This document shows, one piece after another, positions 27,596 through 37,794 of a stretch of 64,000 bases of DNA (positions are counted from its first letter, which is position 1; every line of letters begins with the position of its first letter). The translations under genes and the position numbers were made by a program. The DNA is from Bacteroidales bacterium (lineage in GTDB: Bacteria; Bacteroidota; Bacteroidia; Bacteroidales; UBA932), in assembly GCA_017959005.1 (NCBI GenBank), contig JAGDBO010000003.1, positions 37,443-101,442 on the forward strand, written 5' to 3'. The notes under the pieces are model-generated. The model had not been told where the DNA came from and searched no databases. It saw nothing but the letters and a program-made list of their open reading frames with translations.

Positions 27596-28399
27596 ATGAT
27601 CCGCTTTTTCTCCCTTTCCAGCGGGAGTTGCGGTAACTGTTACTATTTCACAAACGGGGAGGTTTCTTTTCTGATAGATGCGGGAGTAGGACCTAGGATA
27701 ACCCGTAAACACCTGCTGGAACATGAGTTAAGATTGGAAGATTTGGATTTTATTCTTGTCACTCATGACCATATAGATCATATAAAATCTCTTGGGATTA
27801 TCTCATCAAAGTATTCCAAGCCTGTCTATACCACTAAGGGTATCAGGGATGCCCTGCTTTGGAACAGCTGTACCAGAGGAAGAGTAAACGGTTCCCTTCA
27901 TCTTCTGGAAAAGAATAGGGTGAATGATATATGCTCCGTTAAGGTTACACCCTTTGACGTGCCTCACGATGCCACCGAGACGGTAGGGTATTTTATTGAG
28001 TTTGAGGGGCATAAGATTACAATCATTACAGACTGCGGCTATATGACTCCTTCAATTTTGGAATATGCCTGCCTCTCAGACACTCTCATTCTGGAGAGCA
28101 ATTATGATTCGGATATGCTTAAGGAGGGTAACTATCCTTACGAACTCAAAACCAGGATATTGGGAGAGAACGGACATCTGAGCAACGCGGAGGCCTGTGA
28201 TGCCCTTATGAAGATTTACTCTACCAGAAGAGGGCGGCTGGACAATATTTTTCTCTGCCATATAAGCGGAAACAATAATACTCCCGATAAGTGTTATAAG
28301 GCTGCTTCAGAGGCGCTTGCAAGCGTAGGCGCCCGTCCGCAGGATATGCTTCTGGCGGTTCTTCCAAGGGGAGTTCCATCCAAGATGTACTCCTTATAG
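27596..28399 (+). CDS. MBL-fold metallo-hydrolase, YycJ/WalJ-like
   Basis: 267 residues. Metallo-beta-lactamase fold with the metal motif HDHIDH at 57-62, starting RFFSLSSGSCGNCYYF, plus HDATETVGYF, ITDCGYMT and LESNYDSDML. This is the YycJ group, thought to be 5'-3' DNA exonucleases tied to mismatch repair or cell-wall signalling. It follows the PNP gene by one base, so it is co-transcribed, but no functional tie is evident. Confidence 0.88.
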   Translation: MIRFFSLSSGSCGNCYYFTNGEVSFLIDAGVGPRITRKHLLEHELRLEDLDFILVTHDHIDHIKSLGIISSKYSKPVYTTKGIRDALLWNSCTRGRVNGSLHLLEKNRVNDICSVKVTPFDVPHDATETVGYFIEFEGHKITIITDCGYMTPSILEYACLSDTLILESNYDSDMLKEGNYPYELKTRILGENGHLSNAEACDALMKIYSTRRGRLDNIFLCHISGNNNTPDKCYKAASEALASVGARPQDMLLAVLPRGVPSKMYSL

Positions 28400-28412
28400 C
28401 CCCAATTTTTAT

Positions 28413-28420
28413 TAAATTTG
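28413..28420 (+). promoter_or_regulatory. Bacteroidota -7 promoter element for aquaporin
   Basis: TAAATTTG matches TAnnTTTG, 28 bases upstream of the aquaporin ATG and after the previous stop. Confidence 0.58.
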
Positions 28421-28448
28421 CTTAAACGAACCTTAAAAAACATACAAA

Positions 28449-29150
28449 ATGAAAAAGTATTTAGCAGAAATGTTCGGCACAATGGTGCTGGTTCTAATGG
28501 GCTGCGGCGTTGCCGTAAGTCTTAACTGTTCTTCTGACTGCTCAACAGTAGCAAATGCCGCAACCGTAATCGGAACTGCTCTGGCATTCGGACTTGCCGT
28601 TGTAGCAATGGCTTACACAATTGGAGGAGTGAGCGGATGTCACATTAATCCTGCAATCACACTGGGTGCATTCTTAAGCGGACGTATCAATGCAAAGGAT
28701 ACTGTAATGTATATTATTTTCCAGTGCATTGGCGCTTTCATAGGTTCAGCTCTCCTCTATCTGTTGACCTCAAATTCAGGACTTACAGGAACCGGAGCAA
28801 ATGATCTTCAGAGCGGAGTAACCGTCCTGGGCGGTCTGCTTGCAGAGGTAATCTTCACTTGCGTATTCGTTCTTGTAGTATTGGGAGCAACATCCAAAAC
28901 AAACGGTGCAACAAACAACTTTGCAGGTTTGGCAATAGGTCTTTCACTGGTGCTTGTACACCTTGTATGTATCCGTTACACAGGAACTTCCGTTAACCCT
29001 GCTCGTTCACTTGCTCCTGCAATTTTCCAGGGCGGAAGCGCACTCTCAAATCTTTGGATTTTCATTGTAGGTCCGTTCGTAGGAGCTGCTCTTGCAGCAG
29101 GAATCTGGGGAATTATAGGCCCTTGCTGCTGTTGCAAAAAAGAGAAATAG
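28449..29150 (+). CDS. Aquaporin / glycerol facilitator (MIP family)
   Basis: 233 residues, six transmembrane helices. Both pore motifs are intact: HINPAITLG and SVNPARSLAP. His in SGCHINPA and Arg in NPARS, with the short loop E, favour a water-selective aquaporin (AqpZ type) over a glycerol channel. Oddly, the C-terminus ends GPCCCCKKEK, four consecutive Cys before a basic tail, which could be acylated or bind metal. Its stop codon abuts the convergent hydE stop with no gap. Confidence 0.93.
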   Translation: MKKYLAEMFGTMVLVLMGCGVAVSLNCSSDCSTVANAATVIGTALAFGLAVVAMAYTIGGVSGCHINPAITLGAFLSGRINAKDTVMYIIFQCIGAFIGSALLYLLTSNSGLTGTGANDLQSGVTVLGGLLAEVIFTCVFVLVVLGATSKTNGATNNFAGLAIGLSLVLVHLVCIRYTGTSVNPARSLAPAIFQGGSALSNLWIFIVGPFVGAALAAGIWGIIGPCCCCKKEK

Positions 29151-30140
29151 TTAGATTCTTCTAACGTCACCTTTAGAGGAGACGGCGCGGTATCCGGCTG
29201 CAGATATAATTGATTTCAAATCTGCTACGGTCTGCGCCGCCTCTTTTTCTGTATTTGTCTTCCCCGGATATAGTCTGTAATTATCTCTTACTCTCTTAGG
29301 TGTAATGTTTGGCATAATTACATTTGCCCCGCATTTTAGAGCCTTCTCTAAAGCGCTGGGATCCAGAGTCCATAAAGATGTGGTTGCCGGAATTAAAGCA
29401 TGAGGAAAGAGTATTCTCAGTATGGATATGAGTTTAAGAGTCATCTCTACTGAACCATTCGGATAATGTGCAAACGGGGTCTCCGGGTTTGAGACAAAAG
29501 GGCCAATGCCTATCATATCCGGAGAGAGCTGCTTCAGAAATTCAATATCTGATAAAATCTCATTAATTCCCTGAAACGGGGAGCCTACCATAAATCCGGC
29601 CCCAACCTGATATCCAATCTCTTTCAGGTTTTTAAGACACTCCTTTCTTTTTTCAGAAGATAGGTTCTTAGGGTGCAACTTTGAATAGTGGAGAGGATTT
29701 GCACTCTCTTCTCTTAGAAGGTATCTGTCTGCACCCGCCTTAAAATAAGCAAGATAACTCTCTTTTTTCTTCTCCCCGATGGAGAGCGTAACTGCAACGT
29801 CCTTGTAGAGTCCTTTGATTGAACTGATTATGCTGCAGATCTTATCATCCGTAAAGTATGGGTCCTCACCGCCCTGCAGTACGAATGTCCTGAGTCCCAG
29901 TTCATATCCCGTTTTACAACAGGAGAGAATCTCCTCTTCACTCAGTCTGTATCTTGGAAGATTTGTATTGGAAATTCTTAATCCGCAGTAGTAGCAGTCA
30001 TTCTTACAGAAGTTTGTAAACTCTATAAGCCCCCTCAGATATACCTCATCAAAATAAACCTTCCTGCGAAGGGCATCAGCCTCTTTCGCAAGAAGGTTAT
30101 CATAATCAGACACTTCCAATATTTCAGGAAGGTTTTTCAT
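29151..30140 (-). CDS. hydE: [FeFe]-hydrogenase maturation radical SAM protein HydE
   Basis: 329 residues from ATG at 30140. The reading frame extends 75 codons further upstream, but that part lies inside pckA and is not HydE-like. Radical SAM cluster Cys45-x3-Cys49-x2-Cys52 (FCKNDCYYCGLR), then FVLQGGEDPYFTD, LLREESANP, GFMVGSPFQG and IGIGPFVSNPETPF, all HydE-type. HydE with HydF and HydG builds the H-cluster; neither partner is in the window, nor the hydrogenase. It starts one base after the pckA stop, so the two are probably coupled. Confidence 0.9.
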   Translation of the reverse strand: MKNLPEILEVSDYDNLLAKEADALRRKVYFDEVYLRGLIEFTNFCKNDCYYCGLRISNTNLPRYRLSEEEILSCCKTGYELGLRTFVLQGGEDPYFTDDKICSIISSIKGLYKDVAVTLSIGEKKKESYLAYFKAGADRYLLREESANPLHYSKLHPKNLSSEKRKECLKNLKEIGYQVGAGFMVGSPFQGINEILSDIEFLKQLSPDMIGIGPFVSNPETPFAHYPNGSVEMTLKLISILRILFPHALIPATTSLWTLDPSALEKALKCGANVIMPNITPKRVRDNYRLYPGKTNTEKEAAQTVADLKSIISAAGYRAVSSKGDVRRI

Positions 30141-30141
30141 T

Positions 30142-31746
30142 TTAGAGCTGAGGGCCTGCAGCAACGAGTGCCTTACCCTCTTCGTTAGTGGTGAACTTGG
30201 TGAAGTTCTTAATGAAGCGTCCAGCAAGATCCTTTGCCTTAACATCCCACTCAGAAGCGTTTGCGTAAGTATCTCTAGGATCCAGAATTGCGCTGTCAAC
30301 TCCAGGAAGTTCAGTAGGAACCTCAAAGTTGAAGTAAGGAATCTTCTTGGTAGGAGCCTTATCAATTGAACCGTCCAGGATAGCGTTGATTATTCCTCTG
30401 GTATCCTTAATGGAGATTCTCTTTCCGGTTCCGTTCCAACCTGTGTTAACCAGGTAAGCCTTAGCGCCTACGCTCTCCATTCTCTTTACAAGCTCCTGAC
30501 CATATTTGGTTGGATGGAGTGAAAGGAATGCAGCACCGAAACATGCTGAGAAGGTAGGAGTTGGCTCGGTAATTCCGCGCTCAGTTCCTGCAAGTTTTGC
30601 AGTAAAGCCGCTGAGGAAGTAGTACTTGGTCTGCTCAGGAGTAAGGATTGAAACAGGAGGAAGTACTCCGAAAGCGTCTGCAGAGAGGAAGATAACCTTC
30701 TTGGCAGCAGGGGCTTTTGAAATTGGCTTTACAATGTTGCTGATGTGGTAGATAGGGTAGGAAACGCGGGTGTTCTCAGTAACGCTCTTGTCTGAGAAAT
30801 CAATCATTCCCTTCTCGTCTACTGTAACGTTCTCAAGGAGAGCGTCTCTCTTGATTGCGCCGTAGATCTCAGGCTCTGCATTTCTGTCCAGGTTGATAAC
30901 CTTTGCATAGCAGCCGCCCTCAAAGTTGAAGATACCGTCATCATCCCAACCGTGCTCATCATCGCCGATGAGAGCTCTTCTCTCATCCGTAGAAAGAGTG
31001 GTCTTGCCTGTTCCGGAGAGGCCGAAGAAGATTGCGGTCTCGCCCTTCTCATTGGTGTTTGCAGAGCAGTGCATTGCTGCAATACCCTGGAGAGGAAGGA
31101 GATAGTTCATATATGAGAACATACCCTTCTTCATCTCACCGCCGTACCAGGTGTTGAGGATAACCTGCATCTTCTCTGTGATGTTGAATACAACTGCAGT
31201 CTCTGAGTTGAGACCCAGCTCCTTGTAGTTTTCAACCTTTGCCTTGGAAGCTGTAAGTACTACAAAATCAGGCTCGCCAAAGTTCTTAAGCTCCTCCTCT
31301 GTTGGGCGGATGAACATATTGCGTACAAAGTGAGCCTGCCAAGCAACCTCCATAATGAATCTTACCTTGATGCGGGTGTTTGCGTTTGCTCCGCAGAAAC
31401 CGTCAACAACATAGAGCTTCTTATCTGAAAGCTCCTTCTGTGCGAGTTTCTTGAGCTCGTTCCAGGTCTGCTGGCTGCAAGGCTTGTTGTCATTTTTATA
31501 CTCGTCTGAAGTCCACCAGATTGTATCCTTAGACTTCTCATCCATTACCCAGAACTTATCCTTAGGGCTTCTTCCGGTATAAACACCGGTCATAACGTTA
31601 ACTGCGCCCAGTTCTGTAAGTTGTCCTTTGTCATAACCTGTCAGTTCCGGCTTCATCTCCTCCTTGAAAAGGAGTTCATAAGATGGATTGTAAACAATCT
31701 CCTTTACGCCGGTAATTCCATACTTGCTCAAATCAATTTGTGACAT
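30142..31746 (-). CDS. pckA: Phosphoenolpyruvate carboxykinase (ATP)
   Basis: 534 residues from ATG at 31746 ([14 protein letters not shown]). The longer frame to 31776 would start inside the -7 promoter element and is rejected. Kinase motifs: [23 protein letters not shown] holds the P-loop and Mn2+ Asp; RSPKDKFWV and [11 protein letters not shown] are also present. In Bacteroidales the enzyme runs from PEP to oxaloacetate, fixing CO2 and making ATP on the way to succinate and propionate, which fits mmdA and mce at the window start. hydE follows by one base. Confidence 0.97.
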   Translation of the reverse strand: MSQIDLSKYGITGVKEIVYNPSYELLFKEEMKPELTGYDKGQLTELGAVNVMTGVYTGRSPKDKFWVMDEKSKDTIWWTSDEYKNDNKPCSQQTWNELKKLAQKELSDKKLYVVDGFCGANANTRIKVRFIMEVAWQAHFVRNMFIRPTEEELKNFGEPDFVVLTASKAKVENYKELGLNSETAVVFNITEKMQVILNTWYGGEMKKGMFSYMNYLLPLQGIAAMHCSANTNEKGETAIFFGLSGTGKTTLSTDERRALIGDDEHGWDDDGIFNFEGGCYAKVINLDRNAEPEIYGAIKRDALLENVTVDEKGMIDFSDKSVTENTRVSYPIYHISNIVKPISKAPAAKKVIFLSADAFGVLPPVSILTPEQTKYYFLSGFTAKLAGTERGITEPTPTFSACFGAAFLSLHPTKYGQELVKRMESVGAKAYLVNTGWNGTGKRISIKDTRGIINAILDGSIDKAPTKKIPYFNFEVPTELPGVDSAILDPRDTYANASEWDVKAKDLAGRFIKNFTKFTTNEEGKALVAAGPQL

Positions 31747-31773
31747 ATCTAATACGTTTGAATTTTCCGCCTG

Positions 31774-31781
31774 CAAAGATA
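31774..31781 (-). promoter_or_regulatory. Bacteroidota -7 promoter element for pckA-hydE
   Basis: Minus-strand TATCTTTG matches TAnnTTTG, 27 bases upstream of the pckA ATG. A TTTG lies 24 bases further upstream, slightly wider than the usual -33 spacing. Confidence 0.65.
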
Positions 31782-31836
31782 ATCTATATTAACTATTTTC
31801 ATAGTCAAACCGCTTTTTTCTTTGGCCAATCAGACT

Positions 31837-31844
31837 TATCTTTG
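31837..31844 (+). promoter_or_regulatory. Bacteroidota -7 promoter element for recQ
   Basis: TATCTTTG matches TAnnTTTG, 18 bases before the recQ ATG, facing away from the pckA promoter. Confidence 0.62.
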
Positions 31845-31862
31845 GGGTGAAATTGGAACAGA

Positions 31863-33803
31863 ATGGAGAAAAAGGAGAGATATCTTAAAATATTGCAGGA
31901 ACACTGGGGGTATGATGCCTTCAGAGAGGCCCAGATTCCGGTTATTGAGAGCATCACCGAGGGGAGGGATACCCTTGCTCTTATGCCTACCGGAGGGGGT
32001 AAATCCATCTGTTTCCAGGTACCCGCTCTGGATAAGGAGGGGATCTGCCTTGTGATAAGTCCGCTCATTGCCCTTATGAAGGATCAGGTGGAGAGACTTG
32101 TTTCCAAGGGAATTCCTTCACTTGCAGTCTATTCCGGAATGACTCCACGCGCCATAGAGATTACTCTGGATAACGCAATCTACGGTAACTATAAGTTCCT
32201 CTATGTCTCCCCGGAAAGGCTGGTTACCAATCTCTTTAAGGCCAGAGTGGCTCAGATGAATATCTCCTATCTAGTTGTAGATGAGGCACATTGCATCTCC
32301 CAGTGGGGATACGATTTCCGCCCTTCCTACCTGCAGATTGCTCAGATTAAAGAGATTATAGGGAAAGTGCCGGTTGTAGCCCTTACCGCCACTGCAACAA
32401 AAGAGGTGGCGGATGACATAATGGAGCAGCTCAAATTCAAGGAGAAAAATGTTATCGCGACAGATTTTTCCAGAAAAAATATAGGCTACATTGCAAAAGA
32501 GTGCAGTGACAAATTGAGCTCTCTTATCTCCGTCTGCTCCTCCTACCCTAAAAAGTTGGGGGAGGGCTCCGCGATAGTTTACTGCAGAGAGAGAAAGAGA
32601 TGTACAGAGGTGGCGGAACTTCTCAGTAACAACGGAATACGGGCAGATTTCTATCACGCCGGGTTGGGGAAGGAGCAGAGAGATCAAAAGCAACGCTCCT
32701 GGATGAGCGGAGAGACTCCTATCATAGTCTCTACCAACGCATTCGGTATGGGAATAGATAACCCGCACGTAAGACTTGTTGCCCATCTGGATATGCCGGA
32801 TTCCATTGAGGCTTACTTTCAGGAGGCCGGCAGAGCGGGAAGGGACGGAAAACCTTCATGGGCGGTTCTTCTTTGGAATAGCTCAGATTTTCAGAAACTT
32901 AGGAAGATTCACGCCATCAACTTCCCTCCAATTGAGTATATGGCAAAGGTCTACCAGTATGTATTCAACTATCTTAAGATTGCATACGGAGACGGCCTCA
33001 ATTCCGTAAGAAAATTCAACCTGAGCGAGTTTGCAAGAGAGTACCGGCTTAATGCCATAAGCGCCTATTACGCAATAAAATACCTGGAGCAGGAGGGATA
33101 TTGGGAGGTTACTGACGAGATTGACAATCCATCCAGAGTTATGTTTGAAGTCTCCAGGGATGAGCTATATAACATCCAGATGGAGAGCAATGTGATGGAT
33201 GAGTTTGTGAAGTTCCTCATGAGAAACTACACCGGTCTTTTCTCCCACATGGTCTCTATAGACGAGGAGTATATTGCAAAGGCAACAATGGATACTCCTC
33301 AGAATGTAAGGGCAAAACTGCTGATGCTCTCCAAAAAGCACATTATCAAGTTCATACCGCAGATACGCACCCCAATGATTATTTTCAAGTGTGAACGTCT
33401 TATGGAGAATAACCTCTATATCAGCACGGTGCGTTATGAGAGAAGAAAGTCTCAGATGCTAAAGAGAATAGAGTCAGTTATGGCCTATGCATCAGAGAAA
33501 GAGGTATGCCGCAGCCGTTATCTTATCAACTACTTCTCCCAACCGGTTGAAGAGGATTGCGGAGTATGTGACATCTGTATTGCCAAAAGGGTGAAAAACA
33601 GGGAGAAAGAGAGAGTCCTCAAGACGGAAGAGATCATATTATCCCACCTGAAATCCACTAAGGATGGTCTTAGTACATTCCTGGAAATAAAGAAGTTGGC
33701 GGCACCCGTAGATGACGATGTCTACGTAACGGCGTTGCGTGAACTTGCTGATAAAGAGCTGATTTCTATAAACAGAACGGGTGAGATTAAACTCTTAAAA
33801 TGA
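31863..33803 (+). CDS. recQ: ATP-dependent DNA helicase RecQ
   Basis: 646 residues. Superfamily 2 3'-5' helicase. Walker [13 protein letters not shown], the DEAH box [43 protein letters not shown] and [10 protein letters not shown] (motif VI) are all present. The zinc-binding cysteines of the RecQ-CT region are seen in [10 protein letters not shown] and CGVCDIC. The protein ends with a short winged-helix-like region and appears to lack the C-terminal HRDC domain. The stop overlaps the convergent maf gene by 9 bases. Confidence 0.95.
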   Translation: MEKKERYLKILQEHWGYDAFREAQIPVIESITEGRDTLALMPTGGGKSICFQVPALDKEGICLVISPLIALMKDQVERLVSKGIPSLAVYSGMTPRAIEITLDNAIYGNYKFLYVSPERLVTNLFKARVAQMNISYLVVDEAHCISQWGYDFRPSYLQIAQIKEIIGKVPVVALTATATKEVADDIMEQLKFKEKNVIATDFSRKNIGYIAKECSDKLSSLISVCSSYPKKLGEGSAIVYCRERKRCTEVAELLSNNGIRADFYHAGLGKEQRDQKQRSWMSGETPIIVSTNAFGMGIDNPHVRLVAHLDMPDSIEAYFQEAGRAGRDGKPSWAVLLWNSSDFQKLRKIHAINFPPIEYMAKVYQYVFNYLKIAYGDGLNSVRKFNLSEFAREYRLNAISAYYAIKYLEQEGYWEVTDEIDNPSRVMFEVSRDELYNIQMESNVMDEFVKFLMRNYTGLFSHMVSIDEEYIAKATMDTPQNVRAKLLMLSKKHIIKFIPQIRTPMIIFKCERLMENNLYISTVRYERRKSQMLKRIESVMAYASEKEVCRSRYLINYFSQPVEEDCGVCDICIAKRVKNREKERVLKTEEIILSHLKSTKDGLSTFLEIKKLAAPVDDDVYVTALRELADKELISINRTGEIKLLK

Positions 33804-34394
33804 GAGTAACTCCCTATAAAGTCTTGCTACCGGGAGACCTATAACCGTATAAACGCTACCCTCAATACTCTCAACACCGCTTAGTCCTATCCACTCCTGA
33901 ATGGCGTAAGAGCCTGCCTTGTCATAGGGTTTGTAGTTATCTACGTAATACTCTATTTCACTTTCACTCAGAGGATAGAAGGTAACTTTCGTAGAGTCTG
34001 AGAATGATACTGTATGACGGCTGTCTCTTAAACAAACCGCCGTAATTACCTTATGGGTTTTGCCGGAGAGTTCTCTTAGCATCTTAACTGCCTCCTCTTT
34101 TGAGGATGGCTTTCCCATAATCTCATCTTTCAGAACTACAATGGTATCTGAGGTTATAAGTATCTCGTTTTCAGATAACTCTTCTGAGTAGTGCAGAGAT
34201 TTCTCACGGCAGATAAACTCTGCAATCTCATTTGCGGGCAACTCTTTTGGATAACTCTCGTCATACCCCTCAATTTTGGAGGTAGTGAATTCAATACCAA
34301 GTTCCCCGAGCAGCTCACGGCGGCGCGGGGAACCAGATGCAAGTATTATCTTCTTGCCTTTCAGTTTGTTCTGAATAGGGGAAAGATTATCCAT
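33795..34394 (-). CDS. maf: Maf-like nucleoside triphosphate pyrophosphatase
   Basis: 199 residues. Hydrolyses non-canonical or dTTP/UTP nucleotides. [20 protein letters not shown] is the signature N-terminus; TSDTIVVL holds the catalytic Asp; [20 protein letters not shown] and [10 protein letters not shown] follow. The ATG shares a base with the stop of the kdsC gene (TAATG), so the pair is coupled. Confidence 0.94.
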   Translation of the reverse strand: MDNLSPIQNKLKGKKIILASGSPRRRELLGELGIEFTTSKIEGYDESYPKELPANEIAEFICREKSLHYSEELSENEILITSDTIVVLKDEIMGKPSSKEEAVKMLRELSGKTHKVITAVCLRDSRHTVSFSDSTKVTFYPLSESEIEYYVDNYKPYDKAGSYAIQEWIGLSGVESIEGSVYTVIGLPVARLYRELLSF

Positions 34395-34963
34395 TAAGTA
34401 TTATTGATTTTATACATAGACTCTATTGCGTGTCTCCACGTCTGATAAGCTGCGGCATCCAGAGTCCATTTTCCCTGAGCTCTTAAAACCTGCTCAATCA
34501 GATCTCTTACAGCGCCTCTGCCCCCCGGATAGAGTGAGATATAGTCACATACGCTCTTAACCTCGGTTACTGCATCGGAAGGGCATACAGCCAATCCACA
34601 ATGCTGAAGTACAGGTATATCCGGAAGATCGTCACCCATATAGGCAACCTCTTCCGGCTTGAAATTGTTTCTCTTGCAGAAATCCAAAAAGACAGGAAGT
34701 TTATCCTGAGCATTCATAATCACCTCGTGAGCAAGCACATGCTCAAACCTCTTACGGATTGATTCGCTTGCTCCTCCGGTAATTATTCCAAGTCTGAAGC
34801 CACTCATATAGGCCATCCTCATACCCAGACCGTCCTTTGAATTAAACGTACGTACCAAATCTCCGGTCTCCGGCAGACAGATAATGCTGCCGTCCGTAAG
34901 AACGCCGTCTACGTCAAAGGCAAAGGCCTTGATATTCTCCAGTTTGACCTTATAGTTGCTCAT
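34394..34963 (-). CDS. kdsC: KDO-8-phosphate phosphatase-like HAD hydrolase (KdsC)
   Basis: 189 residues, a capless HAD type C0. The nucleophile motif FAFDVDGVLTDG puts the two Asp at 17 and 19. SKDGLGMRM, ITGGASESIRKR and YMGDDLPDIPVL are KdsC hallmarks. Releases KDO from KDO-8-P for lipopolysaccharide; kdsA, the preceding step, is at 54980-55804. It overlaps the acyl-CoA dehydrogenase stop by one base, so lipid A core synthesis shares a transcript with acyl-CoA oxidation here. Confidence 0.88.
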   Translation of the reverse strand: MSNYKVKLENIKAFAFDVDGVLTDGSIICLPETGDLVRTFNSKDGLGMRMAYMSGFRLGIITGGASESIRKRFEHVLAHEVIMNAQDKLPVFLDFCKRNNFKPEEVAYMGDDLPDIPVLQHCGLAVCPSDAVTEVKSVCDYISLYPGGRGAVRDLIEQVLRAQGKWTLDAAAYQTWRHAIESMYKINNT

Positions 34964-36744
34964 TAGTCCTGATAAACTATATCCAGATCCTTCTTAACGT
35001 TCTTGCAGGTTGCCAGAACTGTCTCAGGATCACTGTTTTTAATGTAGCTGTATCTTTCGTTGTTCCATGCGGCGCTCTTATCCGTAAAGATTTCTGCGGA
35101 ATCAATGAAGGATGCGCAGCGGAGTGAATCCAAAAGGAGAAGATAACTCTCAATGATGAATGCAGCCATCTCGCACATCTTACGAGCCTGGAAGTCAATG
35201 TACTCCTCAGGTTTACCCTCCATCATTGCAACGGTCTGCTCATACTGTTTGGTCATCTCAACCAGCTTAGCCTTAACTGCTTCCAGACGTTTCTGAGCAT
35301 CCGGGCAAGCGGCTGCAACCTCCTCGGAAACCTTAACCTCCACGCTCTCATACTCGTTGCGTATCATCTCCAGATATGAACCGTTGGTTACATAACGGAT
35401 AGCTGCAACTGTCTGAAGCTGAGAAGTTCCCTCATAGATTGTAGTAATTCTTGCATCTCTGTAAAGACGCTCAACAGGGTACTCCTTCATATAACCGCTA
35501 CCTCCGTGAACCTGAATTGCATCGTATGCGTTCTGGTTACAGAACTCACTGGATGTCATCTTAAGAAGCGGAGTAAGCATATCTGCATATCTTGAGTACT
35601 TCTTGTTCTCCTTTCTCTCATCCGGAGTGAGCTTTCTCTCCGGAGTTACAAGTGCGTTAAGAGCCTTGTATACGTCTACGCAACGAGATGTCTCATAGAG
35701 GATTGCACGTGAAGCCTGAAGTTTTGCCTTCATAACTGCAAGCATCTCGTATACTGCAGGGAACTCAATAATCTTCTTGCCGAACTGCTCTCTTTCGTTG
35801 GCATATTTGAGAGCCTCTCTGTAAGCGGCCTCTGAGATTCCAACGCTCTGAGCGCCAACGCCCAGGCGGGCACCGTTCATAAGGCTCATCACATATTTGA
35901 TAAGACCCATCTTGCGGTCACCCACAATCTTTGCAGGAGCGTTTCTGAATACCAGCTCACAGGTAGGGGAGCCGTGAATACCGAGCTTATTCTCTATTCT
36001 TCTGACGGTTACGCCGCCCCACTTCTTATCGTGAACAAAATAGGAGAGTCCTCTGGCATCAAATGTTCCGGCCTCACTGCGGGCAAGAACCAGTTTGATA
36101 TCTGCATCACCGTTGGTAATGAATCTCTTAACACCGTTGAGCATCCACATCTGCTTCTCCTCGTCAAAGGTAGCCTTGAGTGCAACTGCCTGAAGGTCAG
36201 AACCTGCATCAGGCTCGGTAAGGTCCATTGAGCAGGTCTCTCCCTTGTCTATTCTAGGAAGGAACTCAGCCTTAATCTCCTTTGATGCAAACTCAGCGAT
36301 GGTTTCTGCACAATCCTGTAATCCCCAGATATTTGCATAACCTGCGTCTGCTCTTGCAACCAGCTCGGCAGCCATTACGTAAGGAACCATAGAGAAGTTC
36401 AGACCGTCATACTTTCTCGGAAGTGCTATTCCGTATACGCCGGCCTTTGTCAGAGCCTCCTGATTCTTCTTGGTACCCTCTGCGTAAGTTACTCTACCGC
36501 CTTTACATACAGGGCCGTCAATATCTACCTGCTCTGCATTTGCAGCAATTATATCTCCGCAAATCTGACCTATTACATCCATTACTCTGTCATAAGAATC
36601 CAGCGCATCTGCCAGATCTTTAGGAGCATAGTCATATTTGCCGTAATCTTCGTAATTGTTCTCTTTAATCTCTACAATTCTCTTCATCAGAGGGTTGGAG
36701 AGTTGGAACTTAAGGTCTTTATTATCTTTATAAAAATTAGCCAT
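34963..36744 (-). CDS. Acyl-CoA dehydrogenase
   Basis: 593 residues, the long form with a C-terminal extension of about 130-150 residues past the core. FAD and substrate motifs: CSMDLTEPDAGSDL, KRFITNGDADI, GARLGVGAQSVGISEAAY, YANEREQFGKKI, VHGGSGYMKEYPVERLYRDARI. The catalytic Glu lies in TIYEGTSQLQ. It passes electrons to the ETF encoded just upstream (etfA stop 11 bases away). Likely oxidises short-chain acyl-CoA or runs in reverse during fermentation; direction and chain length are inferred only. Confidence 0.93.
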   Translation of the reverse strand: MANFYKDNKDLKFQLSNPLMKRIVEIKENNYEDYGKYDYAPKDLADALDSYDRVMDVIGQICGDIIAANAEQVDIDGPVCKGGRVTYAEGTKKNQEALTKAGVYGIALPRKYDGLNFSMVPYVMAAELVARADAGYANIWGLQDCAETIAEFASKEIKAEFLPRIDKGETCSMDLTEPDAGSDLQAVALKATFDEEKQMWMLNGVKRFITNGDADIKLVLARSEAGTFDARGLSYFVHDKKWGGVTVRRIENKLGIHGSPTCELVFRNAPAKIVGDRKMGLIKYVMSLMNGARLGVGAQSVGISEAAYREALKYANEREQFGKKIIEFPAVYEMLAVMKAKLQASRAILYETSRCVDVYKALNALVTPERKLTPDERKENKKYSRYADMLTPLLKMTSSEFCNQNAYDAIQVHGGSGYMKEYPVERLYRDARITTIYEGTSQLQTVAAIRYVTNGSYLEMIRNEYESVEVKVSEEVAAACPDAQKRLEAVKAKLVEMTKQYEQTVAMMEGKPEEYIDFQARKMCEMAAFIIESYLLLLDSLRCASFIDSAEIFTDKSAAWNNERYSYIKNSDPETVLATCKNVKKDLDIVYQD

Positions 36745-36755
36745 ACTGTATCCTC

Positions 36756-37784
36756 CTATTTGCTCTGCTTCTTATATGAAGCTATCATCTTTGGTACTAC
36801 TTCGTTAAGGTCTCCTATGATGGAGTAGTCTGCAATCTTGTGGATAGGGGCCTCAGGATCATTGTTTACAGCAATTATAATCTTGCTCTGATCCATACCG
36901 GCGGTGTGCTGAATTGCACCGCTGACTCCCACACAGATAATGAGTTTTGGACGAACGGTAACACCCGTCTGACCAATCTGGCGTGCATTCTCCACAAAGC
37001 CTGCGTCTACTGCGGCACGTGAAGCTCCGACCTCGGCTCCGAGAGTCTTTGCAAGGTCAAAAATCAGAGAGAAGTTCTCCTTGCTTCCAACTCCGTAACC
37101 GCCGTCAATAAGTATCTGGGCACCCTTAATGTCTATCTTTCTCTCCTCAATCTCCCTCTTGATAATCTCAACTGCAAAGTCGCTGTCTACCAGAATAGAA
37201 GAGACGTTGAGCTCTTTGATTTTTCCCTCTACCGGAGTAGCAAGAGGCTCCTTCTTCATAACGCCCTCTCTTACGGTTGCCATCTGAGGACGGTGCTCAG
37301 GATTCACGATGGTTGCAATGATGTTACCACCGAATGCAGGACGAATCTGATAAAGAAGGTCTGTATAGTGCTTTCCTGTCTTTGCATCATCGTGATCTCC
37401 AATCTCCAATGAGGTGCAGTCTGCTGTAAGACCGCTCTTTAGAGCGCTGGATACTCTAGGTGCCAGGTCACGTCCAACTGTTGTTGCTCCAAAGAGCACA
37501 ATCTGAGGTTTCTCGTTGTCTATAACTCTAAGAGTTACAGCGGCGTAAGGAAGTGTACGGAAGAACTCCAGTGAAGGATCATCTGCCAGATGGACAACCT
37601 TTGCGCCGTATTGGTAAAGTTCCGGAGCCAGTTTACGAACGTTGCTGCCAATAAGAAGGGCCTCAACGTCTACCTTCAGCCTCTCTGCAAGAGAGCGGGC
37701 CTTTGTCAAAAGTTCCAATGAAACATCGCAAATCTTTCCGGAATCGGTCTCTGCGTATACTATAATGTTATTCATAATACTCAT
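36756..37784 (-). CDS. etfA: Electron transfer flavoprotein alpha subunit
   Basis: 342 residues. The C-terminal FAD domain carries GASRAAVDAGFVENARQIGQ and TGVTVRPKLIICVGVSGAIQ, the conserved Arg, Gln-Thr-Gly and SGAIQH motifs that bind FAD. The order on the minus strand is DUF3467, etfB, etfA, acyl-CoA dehydrogenase, with gaps of 10-20 bases. Confidence 0.95.
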   Translation of the reverse strand: MSIMNNIIVYAETDSGKICDVSLELLTKARSLAERLKVDVEALLIGSNVRKLAPELYQYGAKVVHLADDPSLEFFRTLPYAAVTLRVIDNEKPQIVLFGATTVGRDLAPRVSSALKSGLTADCTSLEIGDHDDAKTGKHYTDLLYQIRPAFGGNIIATIVNPEHRPQMATVREGVMKKEPLATPVEGKIKELNVSSILVDSDFAVEIIKREIEERKIDIKGAQILIDGGYGVGSKENFSLIFDLAKTLGAEVGASRAAVDAGFVENARQIGQTGVTVRPKLIICVGVSGAIQHTAGMDQSKIIIAVNNDPEAPIHKIADYSIIGDLNEVVPKMIASYKKQSK

Positions 37785-37794
37785 TCTTAATTAA

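Noticed and set aside
30141-30365. 75-codon N-terminal extension of hydE
   Set aside because: It lies within pckA in another frame; HydE homology begins at the ATG at 30140.
31747-31776. Ten-residue N-terminal extension of PckA
   Set aside because: It would begin within the -7 element TATCTTTG; the ATG at 31746 gives the normal 534-residue protein.
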